A stretch of DNA of 64,000 nucleotides from Triglochin maritima (lineage: Eukaryota; Streptophyta; Magnoliopsida; Alismatales; Juncaginaceae), in contig OY821792.1 in the NCBI GenBank assembly GCA_963682175.1, forward strand, positions 31,370,652 to 31,434,651, written 5' to 3'. Both the position numbers and the translations under genes were made by a program. Of this stretch, positions 12,759-24,472 are shown one piece after another. The notes below the pieces were generated by a model. That model was not told where the DNA came from, searched no databases, and worked only from the letters and a program-made list of their open reading frames with translations. Positions within the stretch are counted from its first letter, which is position 1. Each line of letters begins with the position of its first letter.

Positions 12759-12793
12759 GGTCGACCGACATCCACCCGTTCCGGTCGATCGGC
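12759..12793. repeat. Paired GGTCGACC-type palindromes in the GASA 3' flank
   Basis: CGGTCGACCG followed about 24 bp later by CGGTCGATCGG, starting roughly 16 bp after the GASA stop codon. They are the same motif as the LTR arrays near 4.5, 8.1 and 61.9 kb, and probably lie in the 3' UTR. Confidence 0.55.
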
Positions 12794-15030
12794 TTTTAAT
12801 CAAGCAATGCATGATATGGTGGGTTATGTATGCATCTTTGCAGGTTTCATTCTGAATTGCTACAATAAAGTTATTGCTTATGTGCACGTACCCATCTGAT
12901 GTTTTTAATTAGATTGGGTGGGTTTATTGATTTGAGATGAAGAGGTATGTGTTTGTTGTACATGCTTCTCATCCATCCATTTAAATGTATTGGTCAAAGG
13001 TTAATTATGTGCTTTCTAATTAGTATGCATGATGGTGTGTTGTTTGTAGTTAATTATTGGCATTATCAAAACATTTTGGATGTCTTGAAGTATGTGATCT
13101 GAATCTCTGCAGTATGAATATTGTATGTCGACTTTCATTTCTCTCCATTGTCTCAGAAATTGTGAAAGTAAATTAATATTCCAACCCTTTTGTTTCATCT
13201 TCTCCTTTAATCTTCTCCCCAAAAATACCTTCTCATGCACATGTAAAGTATACGGGGGAAAACTAAAAGAATGAGCCGAAAAGAAGAGACAAAATAAATA
13301 ACCACGAGTTTTTTTTAAAAATTTTGGGAAGTTGAATAACATATATATTTGTTTAACCAAAGATGAGAGCCCAACCCCAAGCCCAAGTATTGATAATTGA
13401 TATCGTATAAGTTTGACTCATGCAATTGACTTCTTCTGATAAACCCTTGTAAAGCATGCAATAAGTTGATAGGATAGGCAGTGTATTTTAAGTTTTAATC
13501 AGATCATATGGGAACATGTGGTCGGGCCTAATTGAATGGTTATCTGTTAAGGAATCAGATCACATGGTAGTGAGATCTAATCCGCCACTCAACTAATCCA
13601 ATGTAATTCCTAATGTTGATCTACATTATGCAGTCAATTTATTATAAAATAACCAAATGGATCTTGAAATTCATAGATCCGGAATGTACAATATTGCAAT
13701 TTCATACTTGGAATCTTTAAAAATAAGCGCAATCCAGTTTCAGACAAAAGAAATCTGAATAATTAATACCTGGACGTACAGATATTCTTTTATTATAACA
13801 ACTAATCAACATCAAATATCTAAATAGTATTCAATGGCCAACCCACAGATTTTGTTCCATGGAATATAGATTGAAGCATATTTAATATTAACGATATCAA
13901 CTTTTCCTGCAAAATATTCTCTTTGCTTCTCGGAGTTTATATGAGTTGAACCCTGCTGGAATTTATATTTAAACTACTGTAACTTTATTCAGATGCGATA
14001 TATCGGTTTGTTTAATTATATCTTTATGTATATTTATGTAATTTGATTACATTCTTGTGAATCGAATTTCATGTAATAAAATTACATTGTTTAATAACAT
14101 TAGAATTCAGTACATGAATTGTACATGTAATTTAAAAAATTTGTTTTATTTAATAAATCCAATAAATATCCAAGAGGTTGTCAAAACTCCGACATACTTC
14201 GAGAAATGTCGAAGTTGATTTTTGACGACGTAATAGTGTTTGAGTAATTTGAAATGAGTTTGATTACGTTGCAATGTAATTAGACTACAATCTTCAAAGA
14301 GATAATCCAATTATCTTGAAATGATTTAATTAGAATGGAGAGTGATTACAACTTTCGATTTACTCAACCAAACGTTAAACGTAATCAATGGTCTAATAAT
14401 AATACACGGTTGGTTAGGGGAAACCATTTCGTGACCTTAGTACGATGAACTCCTATAAACTGAGTTACGCCAACTTTGTTAAGTTTGGAATTATATTTGT
14501 AAAGTTTGAAGTCGATTGAGAAGAATGCAACCGAAGAATCTTTCGGATATTGCTAGTTGTAAATAAGATGAGCAATGAAACACAATTCAACTTCTCGCAA
14601 GCAGTGTAATTCCTGGGTTTTTGGTGTGTCTTTGGAGATTAATTTTGTATGCATGCTAACCCATGATTAACTAGTAGACCGTAGATCATTAGTTTGAAAC
14701 TTAAATCCAAGGATGCCCTCGACGTGTTTGCACAAAGTACAGAAAATTTCCCAAGAAATTAAGTATAATGATACAAATATTTGAAACGGATTTCATATTT
14801 AAAATTCACAATTTTTTTGTTGATAGTTATGGATTTAATTTTGAACTGAAAGATCTCGATAGTCAAAGGGTTTTTTCAAATATTTCTTGAGCTAACGAAA
14901 CTCCTACAGATTGAACATGTCACTTTTCACACATGATGTATGGTAACACAAGAGCGGTGCCAAAATTTGAAGTCTAAAGGGTTCAAAATTTTAATTTAAG
15001 TATACTTAACCAATGTCGATTTTTTTCCGA
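12794..15030. other. Intergenic DNA, no supported gene
   Basis: AT-rich DNA between the GASA gene and the mobile-domain element. Two GT-rich 3'-UTR-like segments follow the GASA gene up to about 13000. Beyond that no domain, RNA gene or clear repeat was recognised. Confidence 0.45.
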
Positions 15031-15900
15031 ATCGGGCGTCTAGCTAAGACACCTCCACCATGGTCGAGGCGTCTTAGCGAGATACTTCCCCCAACGTGGA
15101 GGCGTCTGCCTAAGACGCCCCGTTTTTTTTTAAATATTTTTTAATTTTCTGTTAAATTAATTTTTTCCAGGTTCTGTTGTAAGATTTCGACGGTAATGAA
15201 GTATATTACAGTGAGTTTTTTTATAATAAACAAATATTTACAATAATCGATAAAGCTTATAAATGGACGAAACAAGTTGCAATAGGAGTCATGTTTTTTT
15301 GGTTATATCATCATACAAACCAAAGCAGATAACCGGATGGATTGTTACCTGAGATGTGATCGCCGACATGAAATGAGTTCTCGTGATACGAGTATTGCAC
15401 TGCGAAAGAACACAAAAAGAAAAGGTTGCGGTTGTCGTTTTTTTGGGTAAAAGTAGTCGAGCGACGTGATCGTGATGGATGACTCGTTGTTTCTAATAGC
15501 ACATATGAGCAGCACAACCACGCACTTGCAGTTTATTCAGAGGGTCACTGACAGGTCAACGGACTTAGTGTTGGGGCCAAACAAATTGTTCGTGATATAA
15601 CAGAGGCACAAACAAGACCACGTAGCATTTTGTTGGCAGTAAATGAGAAATTCCCGGAGGATAATCTTAATTAAAGACACATTTATAACTTCAGAGAGTA
15701 CATGAGGACGAAATCTGAAGACAGAAATCTCGCTCAGCAGTTTCTCAGTCATCTGCGTATCCTTAGTTCGTGGTGGTCGCCCCCGTTTGCAACAGTCGTC
15801 CACAACCTCGATGCTAACATCACCGTCACTCTAAAATGAGTTATCCCGCCCAAGACTCTCGAGGTTGACACTCAGCAACTCTGATACAAAAAACTTCAAC

Positions 15901-16560
15901 TCAGACGTCGGCGTCTGCGCACTGACCATACGACCCTCAACAAGAATGTGCAGAATCTGAAAGACGTCATGCAACATGATCATCATCTCTCCGAACGGCA
16001 AGTGGAAAGTGTTGGTGTCAGGTTGCTACCGCTCCACGAAAGCCGAAATCAACGACATGTCAATGCAGGAAACACATGTTGTACGACAAGTGACCCAATC
16101 CACTGTCACTAACGGTCGCCGTCATATCATCAGTCATCACTGAACGCAAGCCTGCAATGTAATACATGCTCTGTGCCGACTATGACACTTCAAACCCTTC
16201 TGATCCTCGTCATCTCAGATGTGTCTGACGATGTGACCTCCAAAACTCAGAATGACACTGTCATTTAGAGGACCACCAGACATCATATCCGTCACGATCC
16301 AAGACTCGTCCTCACCCCTATTCTTCTTGTGAGCTCGGGTGTCTGCAGTGCACGAACTCGAATCACCGGTCACAAAACCGACCACCTCGACCTTTCCTAA
16401 TGACTCACTCAGTCGAAAGATTACAATGTCGCCCTCGTCCTCGACCATACTGTTGTATCGCCTCATCATGTGACTCCAAGTCATACTGGTCCTCATCGTC
16501 ACTCTCGTCGTGACTCCTCAACTCATCTGAATCATCCTCGTCGTCGAAAGAATCCTTAGA
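15901..16560 (-). pseudogene. Plant mobile domain (MAIN-like / PMD) protein, broken
   Basis: Minus-strand translation gives family-typical blocks in order: GGPLNDSVILSFGGHI (about 16270-16218), DSGLGHLSYN (about 16130-16090), then LISAFVER followed by QPDTNTFHLPFGEM and LHDVFQIL (16055-15940). The blocks lie in different frames and are interrupted by stops: one after VRHI and one TAG where the family has a Trp after LISAFVER. An acidic Asp/Glu/Ser-rich stretch precedes them. The domain is known from MAIN and MAIN-LIKE proteins and from transposons. The remainder down to about 15300 is not recognisable. Not functional as read. Confidence 0.72.
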
Positions 16561-16745
16561 TGTCTGACGACAACGTAAAAGATCTATATCTCTCCTAACT
16601 GAAACAGAAATACATCGTCTACATGAATGACGAGGACCTGACTCATATGCTATACTACGTACCGAGCGTAAGAGAATTGATTTCCCTTTTCCTCTACAGT
16701 AACCTGATGACTATTAATTCAATTTTAAAAATAATTTTTAATGGA

Positions 16746-17145
16746 TTTACTAAAATAATTAAACTAATTATTAACTTAATAATCAATTTATTTAGCAATT
16801 ATCACAAATTATAACCAATAATCATTTACTAAAATAATCAACAACTAATTATTAACTTAATAATCAATTTATTTAGCGATTATCACAATTTATAATCAAT
16901 AATTCTTTACTAAAATAATTAAATTAATTATTAACTTAATAATCAATTTATTTAGCAATTATCACAATTTATAATCAATAATTCTTTACTAAAATAATTA
17001 AATTAATTATTAACTTAATAGTCAATTTATTTAGTAGTTATCACAAATTATAATCAATAAAGGATTTACTAAACTAATTTAATTAATTATTAACATAATA
17101 TTCAATTTATTTTGTAATTATCACAATTTATATACAATTTAAATA
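16746..17145. repeat. Five-copy tandem repeat, about 80-bp unit, AT-rich
   Basis: Units begin with TTTACTAAAATAAT at about 16746, 16826, 16906, 16986 and 17066. Each contains TAATTATTAACTTAATA, TCAATTTATTTAG and ATTATCACAA. The two middle copies are nearly identical and the outer ones more diverged. It lies between the mobile-domain pseudogene and the right GGCGTCT cluster. Confidence 0.85.
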
Positions 17146-17729
17146 ATTAACTTTTTTTAGGCGTCTATCGGAGATGCCTCATCCATCGGGGAGGCGTCTG
17201 CCGGAGTTGCCTCTCCCTTGGGGGAGGCGGCTCCCCTAGACACCTCCCCTTTCGATCAGGCGTCTGCTAGAGCCACACGACCCAAATATTTATTTAAAAA
17301 AACAACTAAATAAGATAATTTACCAAATTTAAGTAATCTGAGGCGTCCGTTGGTTCTTTTTCCAACCTCCGAGACATTCTTTCTGATGAATATAAGAGTA
17401 ATATGAAGAGAGACTGATGTTAGAAGAATGAAATAAATAGTTATATAAGTAGAAAAGATAGAATAACAAAATTATAATACGTAACACGAAAAACAGTTCG
17501 TTTACTCAACTTACATGGATAACTTTTCTCATTTTCCGTGACGAAGAGAAACAGATAACTTACTTACCTATTAATTGGCGCTGTTTTTTAACGGCAAAAC
17601 ATTCCGAAATTAAACATAAACACCATACGTGGAGTCCAACTCCAACAGCACCACCTTTTTGACTTTCATAAGCTTCTTTCTTCTTCTCCCCCAACCAAAA
17701 CCCTTTCCATCTCCGACCGGCTCCGTCAG

Positions 17730-20700
17730 ATGGCAGCGAACAGGTTCGCGAGCATCGTCCACCGCAACACGAACCGCCTCTCCCTCGTCCTCGTTTACGC
17801 CGTCCTGGAATGGACCCTGATTGGTCTCCTCTTCTTCCACTCCATCTTCTCCTACGCCATCTCCCGCTTCGTCCTCTTCTTTGGCCTCAAACCCCCCGCC
17901 TTCCTCGATCACCTCCATCCCCCCGCCAAGGACACACCAATTTTTGACCACGTCGATGCTGACGTTGAGCAGAGAGGGGGTTTTGAGGAGAAGTTTCCAT
18001 CTTTGGAGGAAAAAGACGAGGATTTCGTTCGCAATTCTGAAATCGGGACTCTACAACATGACGACGATAGTGATGAGGAGGAAGAGGAATCCGATGATGA
18101 AAAAGAAGACGACAAAGAGGAATCCGATGAAGAAGAAGAAGACGACAAAGAGGAATCCGATGAAGAAGAAGACGACGAAGAGGAATCCGATTCATCGGAG
18201 TCCTCTTCCTCCTCTTCCTCCTCTTCCTCTTCCTCCGATTCATCGGAGAAGGAGAAAAGTGTTGCGAACAACGAAGTCGGTACGATTCAGAGAACCAAAT
18301 CCGACAAGAAGGTTCACGCAGGGAACGCGTTTTACAGGATCATGTACCAGGGCCACGATGGCGATTCTGTTCTCCAGGAGAGGGTCTTCAAGGTTAAGGA
18401 TGGGGAGGAGGGGAGAGGGAGGGGAGAGAAGGTGAATTTCTTCCTCGAGTCGGGTGACGGCTCCCGGGGGTCGCCGCGTTATGTTGTTGAGATTGAGGAT
18501 AGATTGTTCTCTTTTGGGATGAATGATGCTCTTAACTTGAGGATGTCTACTGATGATCTGATGAAGTTGAGGACTGTTAATCCGGAGAAGTACCTGGTTG
18601 CTTCCGATGGAATTACTGGTAATGAGAAAGGAAACCAAGTCTTGGAAGAAATATCTCGAGAACTTTCCAAAGATGGTGTTGTTGGAGTCGAGCGGGAATC
18701 GTCAAACGGTCGTCTAAGGGAGAAAGAGTGTGTGGATCATGAGGCAGCTGGAAAAATCTCCGAGGATGAAATTGCTGACATGGAAGCTCAGTCGGTTATG
18801 GATAAAGTTTGGGAAGAGATTCATGGTATCATTTTGAACTCATGTTCTTCTTTATTACATGTTTATTTGTTTTCGCACTCCAGCTATCTTATTAGTGTTA
18901 GTGTCTTGGATATTATTAATGGTTTTGCGGCTTTTGAAAAAGAACACAGAGTTGATATTGATGCTGAGAAGAGAAGTCAGGAATCGGTTGTGACTGAAGT
19001 TGGTCAACAGGGGAGTGCTGATCACCCTCAACATCAGGAGCCAATCTCCCATTACAAGCCCGAGGGTATCAGCAATGAAACCGAAGAAGACGAAGCACAA
19101 GGTATCTTTACCTTGTTATGTTGTTGTCAAACAGTAGCAATTCCTCATACTGGTCCTCTTACAGTTATTAATTTAAATAATTTGACAGCTTTTGAGGAGG
19201 GCTACAAAACCGAAGGTGAGGTCTCAATTGGTAGCAAAATATGTGACCAAGAACAAGTTGATCTGTCTGGGCAAATCAGTCCAGTCTCACAAGTCCTTTC
19301 CAAGGAGTTTTACAATGGAACCGAAGGAAAAACCCGTGGTACACGACTACGTCTTCATGTTCTTATTCCATCATCTCTTTACGTGTCTCTGCAAACACAT
19401 TCATTTTAGTTTTTTATTAAATTGTAACTATTTCTATAACATGTGGTGTATTAAATTTTAAAAAAGAATTTGCATTGTTTCTTCCCTGTAAAATGTTCAT
19501 ATAGTGTCTGCCTTAACTTTATGTATATGTCCCTGCATTTCGCAAATTCAAGGTAAAAAAAATACATTTGTTTTTCTCTTATCCTATCCAGTATAGAGTT
19601 GTATAGATATTCGTAAGACCTTCCTAGTTTTTTTTGGCTTAGAAGAATCACTCAATCAAGAATTGAAGGGAAAACCTCCATGGTGCTCCCTTTCGAGGAA
19701 TAAAGCTACTAGAAAATCTAGTGGAGCATGTGTCTTGGGAATTAGATATCTATTTTTGTATTACAGTGAAAATATTTCTTTAACAGTCTGAATAAAGGCC
19801 AGAGCTTTTGAAAGGATTTGAAGCAGGACCAAATGTTGCATCATTTTTTAATTCTTTACTTAGAAAGAAAGTAGCATGTTTGATAAACATACAAACGTGC
19901 CTTGTTTCCATATGTGATACAGCTGTTGTAGCAATTTGAATTATTTTTGGAAGTTAAAACTTATTTCGGCTCTGCAGCTTTTGAAGAGGATAGCAAACTT
20001 AATGGTGAAATATCACTTGGAAGTCGGTTGCGTGAAGCAAAATATGTTGATCACTCCAGCCATGAAGAAATACCTTCCCTAGACATAGGACATGTTCGAT
20101 ATGTAGATACCAATGTGGAAGATGAAATCCATGGTAAATCTTTGTTGCTTCTCGTGCTAATTTTGCTATTGTTCATGGCTGAGTTCTCTTGTGTCATGCA
20201 GCAAGTGAAACCAGAGAGTTAGAGGTCATGGATCGTGGAACCGGCTTTTCCATACTAGTATCGCCGAAACATGTGGCAATGGAGGAAGAGAGATCAACTG
20301 ATGCACGTAATGTAGACGTTGTCCCTGATATGAGCAAAAGATTCACTGTTGACAGGAAAGAAAGTGTGGCTGAATCCTTGGATGGAAGTGTTGTGAGTGA
20401 CAATGAGTCAATTGAAACTTTAACTGTTGACCATCTTAAGGCTGCACTGAAAGCCGAGCGCAAGGCTTTGAGTGATTTATACGCTGACCTCGAAGAAGAG
20501 AGGAATGCTTCTGCTATAGCTGCAGATGAGACGATGGCCATGATAACAAGAATTCAGGAAGAAAAGGCTGCTATGCAGATGGAAGCATTACACTACCAGA
20601 GGATGATGGAAGAACAAGCTGAGTATGACCAAGAAGCACTTCACATTCTAGACGAGCTAGCAAAAAAGCGAGAAAAGGAGAAGGAGGAATTGGCAAAAGA

Positions 20701-21328
20701 ATTGGAAATTTATCGGAATAAAGTTCTTCTCTACGAAGCCAGGGAGAGGAAAAGGAGGAAACTCGAAGATGCTAATCAGAATGGTGGCTCTGGTGCTTCA
20801 TCTGATGATGACGAGGGACACCGTCCTGGTCATGATCTTAATGAAGGTGATGACTCAAGGCTTACTACTCATACAGATACTGCCTTAAGTGCTGGGAAAG
20901 AACAAGCAGCCAAAAAGCATCTGAATACACTTACAGCATGGCTAGCTGACTTTGAAGAAGAAAGAGTCTTCATTCTGGAGCAGCAAAATAAGTTGCAGCA
21001 GAGGCTTTCGGCTCTAGATGAGAATGGAGAGCCCTCCGAGAAAGTCAAAGATGAGACTGAGGTTGATGGAGTCAATCAATCTGAGGACTCAGCTTCTAGG
21101 TCTGCCGTGAAAAGGGAGCAGTATAAAATTATGGAAGAAATGGATCAACTAAATCAGAAGCTACAAGCTCTTGAGACAGATAAAACACTGCTCAATAACT
21201 GCATTGGCTCCTTGAAGGAAGGAAGCAATGAAATAGATCTCTTACACGAAATCTTGTTGCATCTTCGAAAAGTCAGGAAGGCTGAAACTGAAGATATGAA
21301 CGTAAGCCCTCTGATTGACTGCAATTAA
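17730..21328 (+). CDS. Myosin-binding protein with GTD-binding domain (MyoB-like)
   Basis: Membrane-anchored receptor that binds the globular tail of class XI myosins, linking vesicles to actin-based transport. Exons: 17730-18825, 18931-19101, 19189-19338, 19978-20133, 20202-21328 (899 aa). A strong alternative donor after 21301 joins 21421-21705 instead (985 aa). The N-terminus has a hydrophobic anchor at about residues 17-50 (LVLVYAVLEWTLIGLLFF). An acidic Glu/Asp/Ser tract ending in poly-Ser follows. The GTD-binding coiled coil (LKAALKAERKALSDLY..., HYQRMMEEQAEYDQEAL) is encoded at about 20421-20715, with a second coiled coil near the end. Exons 2-4 all start AFE(E/K) and are phase 1-1. 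The expected acceptor of exon 2 reads GG rather than AG, and introns 1 (105 nt) and 2 (87 nt) are open in frame, so retained forms are possible. Start chosen as the first ATG before the anchor. Confidence 0.88.
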
Positions 21329-22805
21329 CTATGGATATTTTTTAAGTTGCATCTTTGAATTTATGAATTTGTATGTGAAACATGGATTGCAGAACTGCTT
21401 GGTTTAATTTTTTTATGCAGGAGATAAAAATCAAACATTTGAAAAGATTTATCTTAAGCATATATCATTGTCCAAAATCCAAATCACATACTTGCACCTT
21501 GTACTTGTTGAGCCATATCTCCCAAATCTGTTGTAGAGTCAACTCGACCAATTGGACAGGCATCAAGTGGATGGATAGAGATATCTGTGAGGTGTCTATG
21601 GAGGAAAACCAACGAATAACACAAGAGAGGAAGCAGGAGTTTAATTTATCTCACTTGTCAGGGGAGACTTATGTTTGTGCGGAAGTTCTTGAGATTAGAG
21701 TATGAAGAGAGTTTTTTTTATACTCTAGTGAGGCTCTTCTTGAAATTTTAGTTCTCTATAATGGATTTTCTCTCTTGTTGTGAGTCTCATGGTGTGGGCA
21801 ATGAAAAACGATTATTGGGTTAACATTAAGAGGTGGAATTCCCAGCAATTCTAATTAATTAGCTAGATTTTTTTTTTGCTACTTTTATGATCTGCTGTTT
21901 TTTTAATGGCTACTTGGGCTTCAATGCCCAAGACATGATCTTGTGGTTTTATGGTTGCCTGCTGATAACGTCACTTGCAGTTAAAGCAATAGAAACAAAT
22001 TAACTTGAACAGAGATTTGTGTTCTCTTTGGAAGTACATATTCTCAAATAATCTTTCCTTTTTTACAGGTGGAAAGTTTTGACTAATTGGCTCATGATTT
22101 CAAGCTTCATTGAAACATTTTCATGATATAGCTACGTATTTTTGATTTGAAGACTGATGGTGTCTGTAGAGAGCATGTCCAATTGATGCCCATAGAAGGA
22201 TGGAGGACCTTCCTTAGTTTTCTGGTTTGTGTAGAAGCAGGCCTGGTTGGAGTCTGCATTACAATCCCCTCTTTTTTTCAGGGTGTTTATGTTGCTTGTT
22301 TTTATTTTTTTATATTTTGTGACTTCATCATCTTCTATCAAAGGGGTTGGTGAAGCATGTAGATTTGTATGTAAACCACTAAATGGGATGAAAAAGGAAG
22401 TGGGAGCTTCTTTTGTTGTGATTTACATTCTTAGTTTTTTGGAGGCCCAATAAAACAGACGCTTGATTCTGTTGTATTTGTGATTTGAATATTTTTGACA
22501 GAAATAAATGTATTTGCGAGTATATCGATTTATCATGCACTGGTGGATTGTAGTGGTGGTTTAGCGTCAAATGATGGTTGTGCAGATGTAAGATAGTGGT
22601 ATTAGCTCGTCCATCGTTGTGAGTTTTGGTGGACTACTTCAATTTACATGATCTTAGTGTTGGCACACAGTGATGATTATCTTAACAATATACTGGACAT
22701 TTGAGTGGTACTTAGAGAACTCTAACTTTGTTAGTACATGCTTAAAATAAGTGGTTTCCTTTGTAGTGATTAATGTCATCACAAGGTACATTGATGTTCA
22801 GCTCC

Positions 22806-22857
22806 TTTGGTTTTGGTTTTGGTTTTGGTTTTGGTTTTGATGTTGGTTTTGGTTTCT
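22806..22857. repeat. (TTTTGG)n microsatellite
   Basis: About seven TTTTGG units with one TTTTGATGTTGG interruption. Confidence 0.9.
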
Positions 22858-23569
22858 TGTGTAGAACATAATCAACAAATCTGATTGTGGGACTTGGGAC
22901 TGTTAATACAGTGTTAAATCATACTTGTGTCGTTCTACTTTGTACTTGAGACGTTATTCTTATGTTAAACACTTATTCATAGTTTTAAAAAATAAACATT
23001 TTACACGTACGAAGGAAATATTAGCCAAATATGATATGAACTCATACTCGCTAATTGTGATATAAAATGCGTAATCTCTTTACATTCGTTGCCATAAATT
23101 GGCATGGTATTGCTAAGAACTTAAAATACATGTGAATTAATATCACATTTGGATCAAAATGCTTAAGTATTACGTAGAATATCATATCTATTTATTTATA
23201 ATCCAACGTAAAGGTAAAGCTTACGTGGTATGCCAATTTACTAATGGCTCATCAACAACTTCATTGTTTTGTCACTTGTGAAATCTTTCAATCCATCCAC
23301 AAGCTCTACTCTACTGTAGGCACAAATTCTCGGTCAAACTCAAGACAATCTAATCCGCTGAGAATGCAAATTAATGTTCAATCATCTAGTCAGCTGAGAA
23401 TTTGAATTGTATTTTTGCTAATATTTTTTCTATTTGAGAACCAAAATTACTCTATTTGTTAAAACAACATCCATAACACCAATTCAACCGGCCTTGAGGT
23501 TTCCTCAATCAAAAGGTTTCATGTTCAAATCCCATAAGTCTACTGTAACTGAAATTTTCTTATCATCAT

Positions 23570-24010
23570 CATCGGGGCCAGGGTCGTCTCGGGAATTTTC
23601 GAGGCCCTGTGCGAAAATCAACAATGAGACTCCTAAATTTGAAAAAAAATTGTCTCCTAGTTTAAATAAATAAAAATTCACTAACTTAGTACAATATCAC
23701 TTGAATTTTTTTGTCCTCTTAGTATTTTTTGAGACAAATTTATCAATGTTTATGTGTTATATTCTTAACACTAATCTTCTTTGCAACCCAATAAACTCAT
23801 ATACATAAATAATTTTTGTCATCTTAGCATTAATATTCTTTGCAACCCAATAAACTCATATATATAAATATTTTTTGTCATCTTAGCACTACTAATCTTC
23901 TTTGCAATCCAATAAGCCCATATACATAAATCATTTTTTTAGGCCCTCCTCAAAATGAGGCCCGGAGCAGGAGCTCACCCTGCTCTGCTATGGGCCGGGC
24001 CTGCTCGGGG
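23570..24010. repeat. Transposon-like block with three ~62-bp tandem units
   Basis: Starts with GGGGCCAGGG and GAGGCCCTGTGCGAAAA. Ends with AGGCCCTCCTCAAAATGAGGCCC and a GGGCCGGGCC segment. This composition is typical of hAT-like noncoding elements. Inside, about 23768-23940, three units repeat CTTCTTTGCAA(C/T)CCAATAA and TCATATACATAAAT. No target duplication was found. Confidence 0.45.
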
Positions 24011-24472
24011 CTTATGTGTGTATATTCACTCCGTAAAAACAATAAAAAAACATATATTTTTTAAAAACTTTCGTAACACTAACCCCTGTAACACCTTCAT
24101 GGTCATTAAATGCACATCAATTCCATATATATATATACACCATTGTATCAATTGGGGGTACCATAATTTTTATGATATCAATTATGATATCATAAAATCC
24201 GTAGTTGGTAAATTACAGATTTACGGTCTACCTTAATAATGAACTATTACTTTTCCACCGTTTTTTTTGGAGTCCACACGATCTAATTACTACAATCTAA
24301 GGGTCGCAACGCAAAAAACCCACCCCGATAAAATCACCCATTCCGATCCCTTCCAGAGGACCAAAACCTCAACCCAGACTCCCAGAGGAAGAAAAAGAGA
24401 AGAAAAAGGCAGAAAAAAAATCCACCAAAAACCAGTGGAGACGACGACGAGTCGCCGACCGGAGCGCCTCCG

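Larger units (their letters stand above)
15031..17350. mobile_element. Decayed element carrying a plant mobile domain, flanked by GGCGTCT repeats
   Basis: Both sides carry clusters of GGCGTCT/AGACGCC: left about 15036-15117 and right about 17160-17345. GAGGCGTCTGCC occurs on each side. Between them lie a broken mobile-domain reading frame (minus strand) and an 80-bp tandem array. No terminal inverted repeat or target duplication could be fixed, so limits and superfamily (a Mutator relation is possible, since MAIN-like domains are found with MULEs) are inferred. Confidence 0.5.
21706..24472. other. Intergenic DNA between the MyoB and TAF2 genes
   Basis: Contains the MyoB 3' flank, a (TTTTGG)n microsatellite at 22806-22857 and a repeat block at 23570-24010. 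The last ~200 bp, rich in A and G, are the likely TAF2 promoter and 5' leader. No gene was seen. Confidence 0.5.

Noticed and set aside
17887..18271. Antisense frames rich in Ser or Arg opposite the MyoB gene
   Set aside because: Shadow of the acidic GAA/GAG/GAT tract of the real gene on the plus strand.
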